From Acidobacteriota bacterium (GTDB taxonomy: Bacteria > Acidobacteriota > Terriglobia > Terriglobales > Acidobacteriaceae), in the NCBI GenBank assembly GCA_018268775.1, contig JAFDVV010000073.1, positions 17,385 to 53,462 of the forward strand: a stretch of 36,078 bases of DNA, in the 5' to 3' direction. Below the pieces are notes generated by a model. The model made no database searches. It worked only from the letters and a program-made list of their open reading frames with translations, and was not told the DNA's origin. The translations under genes were made by a program, and so were the position numbers. Below, in pieces: positions 15,937-23,558 of this stretch; position 1 is the stretch's first letter, and every line of letters begins with the position of its first letter.

Positions 15937-16782
15937 ATGCACGAAGCCCGTCCATCACGCACCGCTTTGCGAGTCGCCATGCGGCGCGCTGCGCACCAGA
16001 TCTACGATGCGAAGCCGCTTGTGCTCGACGACCCGATCGCCGTGCCGCTCCTCGGCCCAACGTATTTGCCCGAGGTCGAAAAGACGCAGACCAAGCTGCA
16101 CAAACCCTTCTCCGTCTCACTGCGCGCCTTCCTTGTCGCGCGCAGCCGTTACGCCGAAGACATGCTCGGACAGGCCGTTGCACATGGCGTCACACAGTAT
16201 GTGCTGCTTGGCGCGGGACTCGACACCTTCGCCTATCGCAACCCTTTTCCGCAGCTCAGAGTGTTTGAGGTGGACCACCCTGCAACGCAGCAGTGGAAGC
16301 ACGAACTGATCGACGCCAGCAACATCGTGCGGCCATCCACGCTCACCTACGTGCCCGTTGACTTCGAGCATCAGCAGCTAAGCGCACAGCTTGCGGAGGC
16401 GGGACACGACGCCTCGCTGCCGACCTTCTTCGCCTGGCTCGGCGTCGTGCCATATCTCACCGAAGGCGCGTTTCGCTCCACGCTGTCGCTCATCGCCACG
16501 TCTCCCACGGGCAGCGGCGTTGTGATGGACTACGGGCAGCCGCGCGCGGCGCTCCCGTTCTTCGAAAAACTCGCTCACGACTCGCTCGCATCGCGCGTGC
16601 AGCTCGCCGGCGAGCCCTTCCAACTCTTCTTCACGCCGCAGGAGATGGCGGCGGAGCTGCGCGCATTCCGCGATATCGAAGACGCCGGTTCAGCCGAACT
16701 GAACGCTCGCTACTTCTCCGGACGCAAGGACATCCTGAAGCTGCATGGAAGCGCCGCGCGCATCGTTAGCGCGTGGGTATAG
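15937..16782 (+). CDS. Class I SAM-dependent methyltransferase, LCMT/PPM1 family
   Basis: A 281-residue protein of the leucine carboxyl methyltransferase-like family common in mycobacteria and acidobacteria. ALRVAMRRAAHQIYDAKPLVLDDP opens the sequence, VLLGAGLDTFAYR (residues 89-101) binds SAM, and FEVDHPATQQWK supplies the acidic residue contacting the ribose. FAWLGVVPYLTEGA is another family hallmark. The substrate is unknown; family members modify small carboxylates or act in secondary metabolism. It stands alone between the sigma factor and the PvuII-like locus. Confidence 0.9.
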   Translation: MHEARPSRTALRVAMRRAAHQIYDAKPLVLDDPIAVPLLGPTYLPEVEKTQTKLHKPFSVSLRAFLVARSRYAEDMLGQAVAHGVTQYVLLGAGLDTFAYRNPFPQLRVFEVDHPATQQWKHELIDASNIVRPSTLTYVPVDFEHQQLSAQLAEAGHDASLPTFFAWLGVVPYLTEGAFRSTLSLIATSPTGSGVVMDYGQPRAALPFFEKLAHDSLASRVQLAGEPFQLFFTPQEMAAELRAFRDIEDAGSAELNARYFSGRKDILKLHGSAARIVSAWV

Positions 16783-16815
16783 CAAGCGCCGTCTGAAGCG
16801 TGCATTCCTTTTTTG

Positions 16816-17601
16816 CTATGTCTCGTCTGGCTCTTGCATGTCCTTAACCCTTACGTTCAAGGTGGGCGATTTAGGGACGATCTCGCTGATTGATTTCGTC
16901 TCGTAGATGACTTGGCCGTTCGATTCCACGAACTTCAACGGTATCTTGGGGTTGTTGATGTCCTTACCGCCGGAGTCGTTCCATTTCTTCTCCCAGGCTG
17001 AAAAGTATGGTTCCAATTGGCTGGCGGCAACTTTGTAAAGCGTAATCAGCTCGATGCCTTCATAGACGGCGAAGTACCAATCCACCTTACGGTACTTCTC
17101 CACGATGGCTGGATTCAGGTGATGATGCGTCGAGAAGCTCCTGGTAAGCGAACGGTTGACCGATTTGAGTTCGCACTCTTGCCCGGTTGCATCGACGGCG
17201 TCGTTGCCTTCGCGCCCGGGCAATACCTTCAATCCTGTGATAAGAATGATTTGGAGCAACTTTCCGCCGTTGTCCTGAAAGATGTCGCCGATACCATGCC
17301 TAGTTGCAAGTTGCTGATACCTGCGAAGGGCGGGCAGGCAGTTTGCGAAGACGGCTTGATCGTCGAGAGTTTTGTCGATGCTGCTTTCCGCCAGAAGATC
17401 GACGGCTGCAACTCCCAGGGCGGCAGCTAAACGGTCGATATTTTCGAGTGAGATGTTTCGCTCAGCGCGCTCGATGGAGCCGACATAGGTTCTATGCAGT
17501 CCCGAGTGCTCGGCGAGCTTTTCCTGCGATAGTTTTCTTGCGAGTCGCAAAGCCCGGACATTTTGAGCGACAATCTTCCTGGATTCCTTTTTGTTTGCCA
17601 C
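16816..17601 (-). CDS. PvuII-like restriction endonuclease fused to an N-terminal controller-type helix-turn-helix
   Basis: A 261-residue fusion. Residues about 8-70 are an XRE helix-turn-helix of C-protein type ([20 protein letters not shown], then [20 protein letters not shown]). Residues about 77-233 are colinear with the whole of PvuII (157 residues) at a constant offset of 76: D110, D134, E144 and K146 correspond to PvuII D34, D58, E68 and K70, and STHHH places H159-161 at H83-85. [23 protein letters not shown] and KDINNPKIP are nearly identical to PvuII. A 28-residue tail follows that PvuII lacks. In the classic system the controller C.PvuII is a separate gene. The start is a GTG without a Shine-Dalgarno, divergent by 55 bases from the methyltransferase. 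Expected cut site CAGCTG. Confidence 0.95.
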   Translation of the reverse strand: MANKKESRKIVAQNVRALRLARKLSQEKLAEHSGLHRTYVGSIERAERNISLENIDRLAAALGVAAVDLLAESSIDKTLDDQAVFANCLPALRRYQQLATRHGIGDIFQDNGGKLLQIILITGLKVLPGREGNDAVDATGQECELKSVNRSLTRSFSTHHHLNPAIVEKYRKVDWYFAVYEGIELITLYKVAASQLEPYFSAWEKKWNDSGGKDINNPKIPLKFVESNGQVIYETKSISEIVPKSPTLNVRVKDMQEPDET

Positions 17602-17656
17602 AGCCCAACATTGACGACTATGATGCCTTTAGGTCTACAGCTTTAAAGTAGCGGTT
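17602..17656. promoter_or_regulatory. Shared 55-bp control region of the PvuII-like system
   Basis: Both divergent genes must be controlled from here. TAAAGT (17644-17649) lies 7 bases before the methyltransferase ATG. TTGACG (17611-17616) could be a -35 element, though no good -10 sits at 17 bases. Symmetric sequences include CTTTAAAG (17641-17648), flanked by CTAC and GTAG (17635-17638, 17648-17651), and GAC/GTC half sites at 17616 and 17633. These may be the operator of the fused controller domain; no canonical C-box was recognised. Confidence 0.5.
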
Positions 17657-18649
17657 ATGCATTCAGTTCCTTCTTATAAAACGGCTTACGGCCAGGCATT
17701 CTGTGGCGATTCTCTTGAATTGCTCTCAGAACTTCCCGACTCCAGCGTTGGACTCGTCATGACCAGTCCACCGTTTGTCCTGCAAAGGCCCAAGGAATAC
17801 GGCAACCTCGAACAGGACGAGTACCTGGATTGGATGGTGAGCTATGGAAGGACGATCAAACGGAAGCTAAGGGAAGATGGAAGTTTTGTGATTGACTTGG
17901 GTGGGGCCTATCGAAAAGGGGTTCCCAGCAGGAGCTTATACAACTTCCGATTGCTTCTCCGTTTTGTCGATGAGCTGGGATTTCACCTAGCCGAAGATTT
18001 TTACTGGTTCAATCCATCCAAATTGCCCAGTCCTATCGAGTGGGTAAACAAGCGCAAGCTGCGAGCGAAAGATGCCGTAAACACGGTGTGGTGGTTGTCG
18101 AAGACCGAGTGGCCTAAAGCGGATATCCGGCGGGTTCTGGCACCGTACAGTGAGCGGATGAAGAAGCTGATAGCAGATCCTGAGGGCTTCTATACTCCGA
18201 AGAAGCGGCCAAGCGGTCACGATATTGGAGCTTCGTTCGCTTCCGACAACGGCGGTTCGCTTCCGTCGAATCTTCTGAACATTCCGAACACGGAATCGAA
18301 TGGACAATATCTGGATTCCTGCAGGTTGGTGAACGCTTCTCCTCATCCGGCAAGGTTTCCTGCAAAACTGCCTGCATTCTTTGTTGAGATGCTGACGGAT
18401 CCCGACGACCTGGTCGTTGACATCTTCGCGGGATCGAATACAACAGGGCAGGTCGCAGAAAGTTCGCGCAGAAGATGGCTTGCGTTTGAACTCGATCGCA
18501 AGTATGTTGCGGCTTCCGCTCTCCGCTTTCTGCCAGGTACGCTTTCAGACGACATCAAAATAGGCGCGTATCAAAAGATATTGGCCGGTGAGACCGTCGA
18601 TCTGACGAGTTATTCGCCGACACCAACACTCTTCGAGATTCCGGCCTAG
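17657..18649 (+). CDS. PvuII-like site-specific DNA (cytosine-N4)-methyltransferase
   Basis: Protects CAGCTG by methylating the N4 of cytosine, judging from near-colinearity with M.PvuII. Motif IV TSPPF lies at residues 36-40, and FVLQRPKEYGNLEQDEYLDW, LAEDFYWFNPSKLPSPIEWV and NKRKLRAKDAVNTVWW match the M.PvuII sequence I recall. Motif I VVDIFAGSNTTG is near residues 252-263, after the catalytic motif, as in the beta class. 330 residues is the expected size. The stop overlaps the convergent cobO stop by 4 bases. Less GC-rich than flanking genes, consistent with acquisition together with the endonuclease. Confidence 0.95.
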   Translation: MHSVPSYKTAYGQAFCGDSLELLSELPDSSVGLVMTSPPFVLQRPKEYGNLEQDEYLDWMVSYGRTIKRKLREDGSFVIDLGGAYRKGVPSRSLYNFRLLLRFVDELGFHLAEDFYWFNPSKLPSPIEWVNKRKLRAKDAVNTVWWLSKTEWPKADIRRVLAPYSERMKKLIADPEGFYTPKKRPSGHDIGASFASDNGGSLPSNLLNIPNTESNGQYLDSCRLVNASPHPARFPAKLPAFFVEMLTDPDDLVVDIFAGSNTTGQVAESSRRRWLAFELDRKYVAASALRFLPGTLSDDIKIGAYQKILAGETVDLTSYSPTPTLFEIPA

Positions 18650-19221
18650 AACTCGATCCCGCGCTGGGCGAGGATTCCCTTCTGGTAGGCGTGTTTGACC
18701 TCGCGCATCTCGGTGACGGTGTCGGCGAGCTCGACCAGCGTGGGGTGGGCGTTGCGTCCGGTGAGGATGACGTGGACCATCTCCGGCTTCTGGCGCAGGG
18801 TCTCGGCGACCTTCTCCGCGTCGAGCATCTTGTAGCCAATGGCGTAGTTGATCTCGTCGAGCACGACGAGGTCCCACTCGCCGGACAGGATGGCCTCGGC
18901 GGCGTCCTGCCAAGCCTGCTCGACCAGGCGCAGGTCCTCGGGGTCGGTCTCTGCCCCGCCCACTTTGACGAAGCCGCGACCCATCTGGCGGATCACGATG
19001 TTCTGGCCGGCTGGCGGCCCGCCGGTTTGGGCCAGCGCCTGGTCGAGTGCGGCGACGGCGTCGAGCTCGCCGTAGTGCCACGAGCCTTTGAGGAACTGGA
19101 GGATGAGCACGCGCATGCCGTTGCCCGCGGCGCGCAGGGCGGTGCCGAGCGCGGCCGTGGTCTTGCCCTTGCCCGGGCCGGTGTTGATGACGATGAGTCC
19201 GCGACGGGAGGTTTCAGTCAT
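18646..19221 (-). CDS. cobO: Cob(I)yrinic acid a,c-diamide adenosyltransferase (CobO/BtuR type)
   Basis: Attaches the 5-prime-deoxyadenosyl group of ATP to reduced cobalt of a corrinoid, giving adenosylcobalamin or its precursor. The 191-residue protein has the P-loop NTGPGKGKTTAALG at 13-26, the QFLKGSWHYGE segment, the Walker-B-like DLVVLDEINYAI and the TGRNAHPTLVELAD motif, all diagnostic of the CobO/CobA/BtuR family. It lies 53 bases downstream of rlmH on the same strand. No other cobalamin genes are in the window, so a salvage role is possible. Confidence 0.95.
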   Translation of the reverse strand: MTETSRRGLIVINTGPGKGKTTAALGTALRAAGNGMRVLILQFLKGSWHYGELDAVAALDQALAQTGGPPAGQNIVIRQMGRGFVKVGGAETDPEDLRLVEQAWQDAAEAILSGEWDLVVLDEINYAIGYKMLDAEKVAETLRQKPEMVHVILTGRNAHPTLVELADTVTEMREVKHAYQKGILAQRGIEF

Positions 19222-19274
19222 ATCTATATAGAGAGGATATCCGGTTCGGGGCAGTTGGCTTCCGGAGTCCGGCT

Positions 19275-19733
19275 TCAGTGGCCGGAGTGGTAGGGGTGTC
19301 CGGCCAAGATGGTGAAGGCGCGGTAGACCTGTTCGGCGAGCACGACCCGGGCAAGCTGGTGCGGCAGGGTGATACGTCCGAACGAGAGCAAAAGGTTGGC
19401 CCGGGACCTTGCGCTCTCAGACCAGCCGTCCGCCGGGCCGATGGCGAAGACCAGCCGCTGCGTGCCGGAGTCGCGCAGCTTGCCGATCGCCTGGGCGAGC
19501 TCCTCGGAGGAGAGTTGCCTGCCCCGGGGGTCGAGGAGGACAAGGTAGGCGGGGGTGCGGGCGGCCTGACGGTCGAGCCAGGTGAAGAAGGCCGCCTCGG
19601 AGTCGAAGAGCTGGCTCGCGCAGGGGGTGTAGCGCGAGGTGCGGGTGATGTAGTCGGAGATCAGGTTTCCGGCGGCGTCCGCCTTACCGCCAGAGCGATC
19701 GGACAGGATGGCGGTTTGTAGGACCTTTGTCAC
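19275..19733 (-). CDS. rlmH: 23S rRNA (pseudouridine-1915-N3)-methyltransferase RlmH
   Basis: SPOUT methyltransferase acting on helix 69 of 23S rRNA in assembled ribosomes. The C-terminal half is typical: LVLLDPRGRQLSSEELAQ, LVFAIGPADGWSE (the glycine-rich SAM knot) and the terminal LAEQVYRAFTILAGHPYHSGH. The length of 152 residues fits. The N-terminus differs somewhat from the usual opening and starts with a GTG at 19733 without a clear ribosome-binding site, so the exact start is less sure. It shares an AT-rich divergent region with the TonB-dependent receptor gene. Confidence 0.9.
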   Translation of the reverse strand: MTKVLQTAILSDRSGGKADAAGNLISDYITRTSRYTPCASQLFDSEAAFFTWLDRQAARTPAYLVLLDPRGRQLSSEELAQAIGKLRDSGTQRLVFAIGPADGWSESARSRANLLLSFGRITLPHQLARVVLAEQVYRAFTILAGHPYHSGH

Positions 19734-19994
19734 AAGAAGATATAGGTTCGTTAGCTATTCCATTAATTTGTCAAAAAATACACATTTACATATATACAAA
19801 TGTGTATTTGCTGCTTAGACCTGTCTAAATATAGCCAAATGAACAGTTGAGTGAAAAATTTTGGATTGGCATCTGACGTGCATGGTCATCTCTGTTCCAC
19901 GTATCGTACAAAAGCTGTAAAAGCATGATCAGTCATAGCTTTACGTGTCTTTGATGTCAATCTACGAATCGTGACTATGAGGAGTTGTAAAAAT
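19734..19994. promoter_or_regulatory. AT-rich divergent control region with several perfect palindromes
   Basis: About 260 bases, far richer in A and T than the rest of the window. It contains AAATACACATTT (19776-19787) and its perfect inverse AAATGTGTATTT (19798-19809) around a 10-base spacer, TTAGACctGTCTAA (19815-19828), and a bulged AAAGCATGA / TCATaGCTTT dyad (19920-19942). These look like operators for the receptor gene or rlmH. The receptor ribosome-binding site GAGGAG is at 19979-19984. Confidence 0.6.
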
Positions 19995-22900
19995 ATGCGT
20001 TCAATCTTCAAAGGTTTGTTTCTTGCCTTGGCTGCGTTGCTGATTTCAGCAAATCCGCTCAATGCGCAGACCAGCAAGGGCATTTTAACGGGTGTAGTCC
20101 GCGATTCCACAGGCGCAGCCATTCCTGGTGCGAAGGTTTCGGTGAAGAACCAGGACACCGGCGAAACACGGAGCTCGGTAGCCAAGGGTGAAGGGTCTTT
20201 CCGTATCGACGCTCTGTCGCCGGGCCGCTACACGTTGGCGGTCAACCAGCCGGGTTTCACCGACTTTTCCGTCTCGAATGTCATCGTAAGCGCCTCTGTC
20301 GTGACCAGTCACGATGTTGTGCTGTCCGTAGGCAACACAAGCACGAGCGTGACCGTGGAGGCGAGTTCTGTAGCGATCAACACCGAGAACGGTCAGTTGA
20401 CCGGTACGATCGACTCGACCGACCTTCGCGCGCTGCCGACTTTCACGCTCAACCCGATTGAGCTGGCGACGACGGTGCCCGGCGTGCAGTTGGTCAACCA
20501 GAACGGCCTGAGCAACGGCATGGATATCCAGGTGAACGGCGCTCGACCCAGGGCGAACAACTTCCTGCTCGACGGACAGGAGATCAACGACGTCGGTATC
20601 GCCGGTCAGGCGTTCCAGCCAGCCATTCCCGATATGTATAGCTCGCTTGCGGTGATCACCAGCGCCGCTTCGGCGGAGTACGGCCGCGCTGGCGGCGCCG
20701 TCGTCAACCTCGTCACCAAGGCAGGCACAAACCAGTTCCATGGTTCGGTGTTTGATCGCTACTCCGGCTCCGGCCTCGACGCGCTGGATGGCGTGACGCG
20801 GCAGTTGAAGCCGCTTGCACCTGGAACGCCCAATCCAAAGGCGCGTTACGACCAGCATTCGTATGGATTTACACTCGGCGGACCGATCTTCAGGGACAAG
20901 CTCTTTGCCTTCGGCGGCCTGCAACTGCAACGGAAGTACGGCAAGGAGACGCCGAACCGTCTCGAACTGCCTGACGCAAACGGCTACGCGACGCTGCAGA
21001 AGATCGGCGGCCCGCAGGTCCAGTTGCTGAACCAGTATCTGAACAACGGCTCGTACCTGACGACCTACGTCCCATTCAACGACGGTGTGATTACGAACAT
21101 CAACGTTGGGCCACAGAACGGCTGCCCGAATACAGGCTGCGTTGTGACCACGGGACATTTCCAGCGGCAGAACGCCAACCTGAGCAACCCCGATACCCAG
21201 TGGATGTACCGGGTGGACTTCAACCCTCGCAGCGCGGACAGCGTCTACTTCCGCTACATGCACGACCGCAACTCCCTCGGCCCCGACTTCGCGAACAATG
21301 GCTCGGCGCTGGTTGGCTTCGATACAGAGCAGGGCGGACCGGTTGAGCTTGGCGCAGGCGGCTGGACCCACGTCTTCACGCCGAACCTGCTGAACGAGTT
21401 CCGCGTCTCGGAGGCCAGGCTCGGATTCCTTTTCTCGCCGACGGCAGACACGCTGAAGAACCCCTTGTACGCTCTAGCAACGATCAATATCGCCAATTTC
21501 CCGGCGCTTGGACCGAACCAGAACTTCCCCCAGGGCCGTCATGAGGACCTGTACCAGTTGCAGGACACCGTGGGTTGGACCAAGGGCCGCCAGTCGTGGC
21601 GCATTGGCTTCGATATCGGCCGCATTATCGAGACCGACTTCGTCTCGCAGAACGCAAAAGGTGCGCTCAATTTCGCCAAGGGCGGAACCTATGTCAGCTC
21701 CCTCGGCAACTTCCTGCAGAACCAGCTTGGAGCGTCGGGCTCGGCCACCAAGACGTTTGGCAACACACGCGTCGACCCCCACGGATGGCGCAGCGGCCTC
21801 TTCGCCCAGGACGACATCAAGCTGAACTCGGACCTCACGATCAACCTCGGAGTTCGTTACGACTACCTGACGAACCCGCTGAACTCGCTGCAGTACCCCG
21901 GACTCGACCCGGCCAATCCGTATGCGGCGATCACCACGGTCTATAAGGTCAAGAACGACACCAACAACATCGCTCCGCGCATTGGGTTTGCCTACTCGCC
22001 TCACTATGGTGGTTACTTCGGCGACGGCAAGACCTCGATTCGTGGCGGCTTCGGCGTGTTCTACGACAGCACCTTCAGCAACATCCTGGTCAACTCGGCA
22101 CAGAGCTCCCCGAATGCTGTTGGTGGAACTCTCATCTCGACAGCGCCAGGCGGTTTGCCGAACGCAACCTCACTGATCCCCTCGATCACGCCGACGCTGA
22201 ACCCGAAGTCCACAGTGACCAGCGTTGTGAAGAACATCGTCAACCCGCTGACCTACCAGTACAACCTCGGCGTGGAGCGCGAGCTTCCGGGGCAGATCAT
22301 CTCCTCGGTCCGCTACGTTGGAACCCTGGGAAGAAAGCTGTATGCCAACCAGCAGTACAACTACTTCTCGAACGGTGCGCGCTTGAACCCGACGCGCGGG
22401 GCCATCAATGCCCGCGGCAACTTTGCAGACTCCAGCTACAACGGTCTCGAGGTCTCGGCATCGCACGGCTTCTCGCACGGTCTGCAGGTCCGCGGATCGT
22501 ATACCTTCAGCAAGTCGCTGGACGATGGATCGGAGGTCTTCGCTCTGGTCAATTCGCCGACCTCCTATTCGGCCAACCTCGCTCCCGGCGGACGTCGCCA
22601 GGACTGGGGACCGTCCTCGTACGATCACCGTCACTACCTGACGATCAGCTACGTCTGGTCGCCGGCCGGTCTGCATGCCAACAACACGTTTGCCAATGCA
22701 GCACTTGGAGCGTTGACCCGCCACTGGACGATCTCCGGAACGGAACAGTTCCAGAGCGGTCCGTATCTGACATTTGATACGGATGGCTTCGATACCAACG
22801 GTGACGGAAGCACGGCGAACGACCGTCCTATTCTTGGCAACAAGTCGGCTCCTCTGAACACGGCTGGTATCGACGGCATATTTGTTGGCGGCACCCCGGG

Positions 22901-23297
22901 TGTCTACTACGACATGGCGGCGCTGAACGATCCAAACGGCGACATGAACCCCGTCACCCCGAGCAGCGTTCACTGGCTGATTCCGTATGGTCCTCAGAAC
23001 CAGTACCTGCATCAGGAGATTGGCCGCAACAGCTACGCCAACCCCGGCCTGCAGTTCCACAATATCGCAGTGGAAAAGGGCATCGGTATGTCCTACTTCC
23101 ACTTTGATCGTGGCCGTCTCATCCTGCGTGCCGAGGTCAACAACATCGCCAACCACAACAACGTCGGACCTGAGAATGTGAGCATTCCAAACATTGGAAC
23201 TGCCGTGTTCATGGACAAGACGAATGCTCGTCTGGGATCGGGAGATGCGCAGTCGCAGGGACGTCAGATGTACCTGTGGGCGAAGTTCGTCTTCTAG
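19995..23297 (+). CDS. TonB-dependent receptor with N-terminal carboxypeptidase-regulatory domain (Oar-like)
   Basis: Outer-membrane protein of about 1,100 residues. The ATG at 19995 follows GAGGAG and opens a signal peptide (MRSIFKGLFLALAALLISA, cleavage likely after NPLNA). Then comes a carboxypeptidase-regulatory-like beta-sandwich (GILTGVVRDSTGAAIPGAKV to LSPGRYTLAV), the plug domain (PGVQLVNQNG to GRAGGAVVNLVTKAGTNQFHG) and a long 22-strand-type barrel ending in an aromatic residue (KFVF). This architecture is expanded in Terriglobia, where it is thought to import large glycans or peptides; the ligand here is unknown. It is monocistronic, closed by a strong terminator at 23327-23361. Confidence 0.93.
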   Translation: MRSIFKGLFLALAALLISANPLNAQTSKGILTGVVRDSTGAAIPGAKVSVKNQDTGETRSSVAKGEGSFRIDALSPGRYTLAVNQPGFTDFSVSNVIVSASVVTSHDVVLSVGNTSTSVTVEASSVAINTENGQLTGTIDSTDLRALPTFTLNPIELATTVPGVQLVNQNGLSNGMDIQVNGARPRANNFLLDGQEINDVGIAGQAFQPAIPDMYSSLAVITSAASAEYGRAGGAVVNLVTKAGTNQFHGSVFDRYSGSGLDALDGVTRQLKPLAPGTPNPKARYDQHSYGFTLGGPIFRDKLFAFGGLQLQRKYGKETPNRLELPDANGYATLQKIGGPQVQLLNQYLNNGSYLTTYVPFNDGVITNINVGPQNGCPNTGCVVTTGHFQRQNANLSNPDTQWMYRVDFNPRSADSVYFRYMHDRNSLGPDFANNGSALVGFDTEQGGPVELGAGGWTHVFTPNLLNEFRVSEARLGFLFSPTADTLKNPLYALATINIANFPALGPNQNFPQGRHEDLYQLQDTVGWTKGRQSWRIGFDIGRIIETDFVSQNAKGALNFAKGGTYVSSLGNFLQNQLGASGSATKTFGNTRVDPHGWRSGLFAQDDIKLNSDLTINLGVRYDYLTNPLNSLQYPGLDPANPYAAITTVYKVKNDTNNIAPRIGFAYSPHYGGYFGDGKTSIRGGFGVFYDSTFSNILVNSAQSSPNAVGGTLISTAPGGLPNATSLIPSITPTLNPKSTVTSVVKNIVNPLTYQYNLGVERELPGQIISSVRYVGTLGRKLYANQQYNYFSNGARLNPTRGAINARGNFADSSYNGLEVSASHGFSHGLQVRGSYTFSKSLDDGSEVFALVNSPTSYSANLAPGGRRQDWGPSSYDHRHYLTISYVWSPAGLHANNTFANAALGALTRHWTISGTEQFQSGPYLTFDTDGFDTNGDGSTANDRPILGNKSAPLNTAGIDGIFVGGTPGVYYDMAALNDPNGDMNPVTPSSVHWLIPYGPQNQYLHQEIGRNSYANPGLQFHNIAVEKGIGMSYFHFDRGRLILRAEVNNIANHNNVGPENVSIPNIGTAVFMDKTNARLGSGDAQSQGRQMYLWAKFVF

Positions 23298-23326
23298 GCG
23301 GCAACAACTCACCTAACCTAAACAGA

Positions 23327-23361
23327 AGCAGCGGGAGCCTTTCGGCTCCCGCTGCTTTTTT
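23327..23361 (+). terminator. Rho-independent terminator of the TonB-dependent receptor gene
   Basis: Perfect 13-base arms AGCAGCGGGAGCC and GGCTCCCGCTGCT around TTTC, followed by a run of T. Confidence 0.93.
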
Positions 23362-23397
23362 GTTTGCGATCAGTCTGAGAATCTCCGGCAACCAGGT

Positions 23398-23493
23398 CGT
23401 CATTCTGAACCGCAGGTGAAGAATCCCTGTAGTTCAGATCCTGGGCGCGCGGTGAAAAATGCTGAGATTCTTCGCCTACGGCTCAGAATGACG
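23398..23493. repeat. Palindromic intergenic repeat between the receptor gene and rsfS
   Basis: Starts CGTCATTCTGAACCGCAG and ends GGCTCAGAATGACG, with inner arms GAAGAATC and GATTCTTC. Same family as the copies at 1390, 9798 and 9977. Confidence 0.8.
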
Positions 23494-23558
23494 GTTCATC
23501 GGAGTCGGGCTGAGCCGCTACCGGCGGTTCATCGAAGCCGGACTGGGCCGCTACCGGC
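23493..23558. repeat. Two 33-bp imperfect tandem copies at the 3-prime end of rsfS
   Basis: GGTTCATCGGAGTCGGGCTG and GGTTCATCGAAGCCGGACTG begin two adjacent 33-base units that both end GCCGCTACCGGC. The second unit overlaps the rsfS stop codon (23551-23553). Confidence 0.75.

Noticed and set aside
17616..17635. GAC...GTC half sites as a canonical C-box
   Set aside because: Only three outer pairs match on careful pairing of the dyad, too few to claim a C-protein operator; kept only as a possibility in the control region entry.
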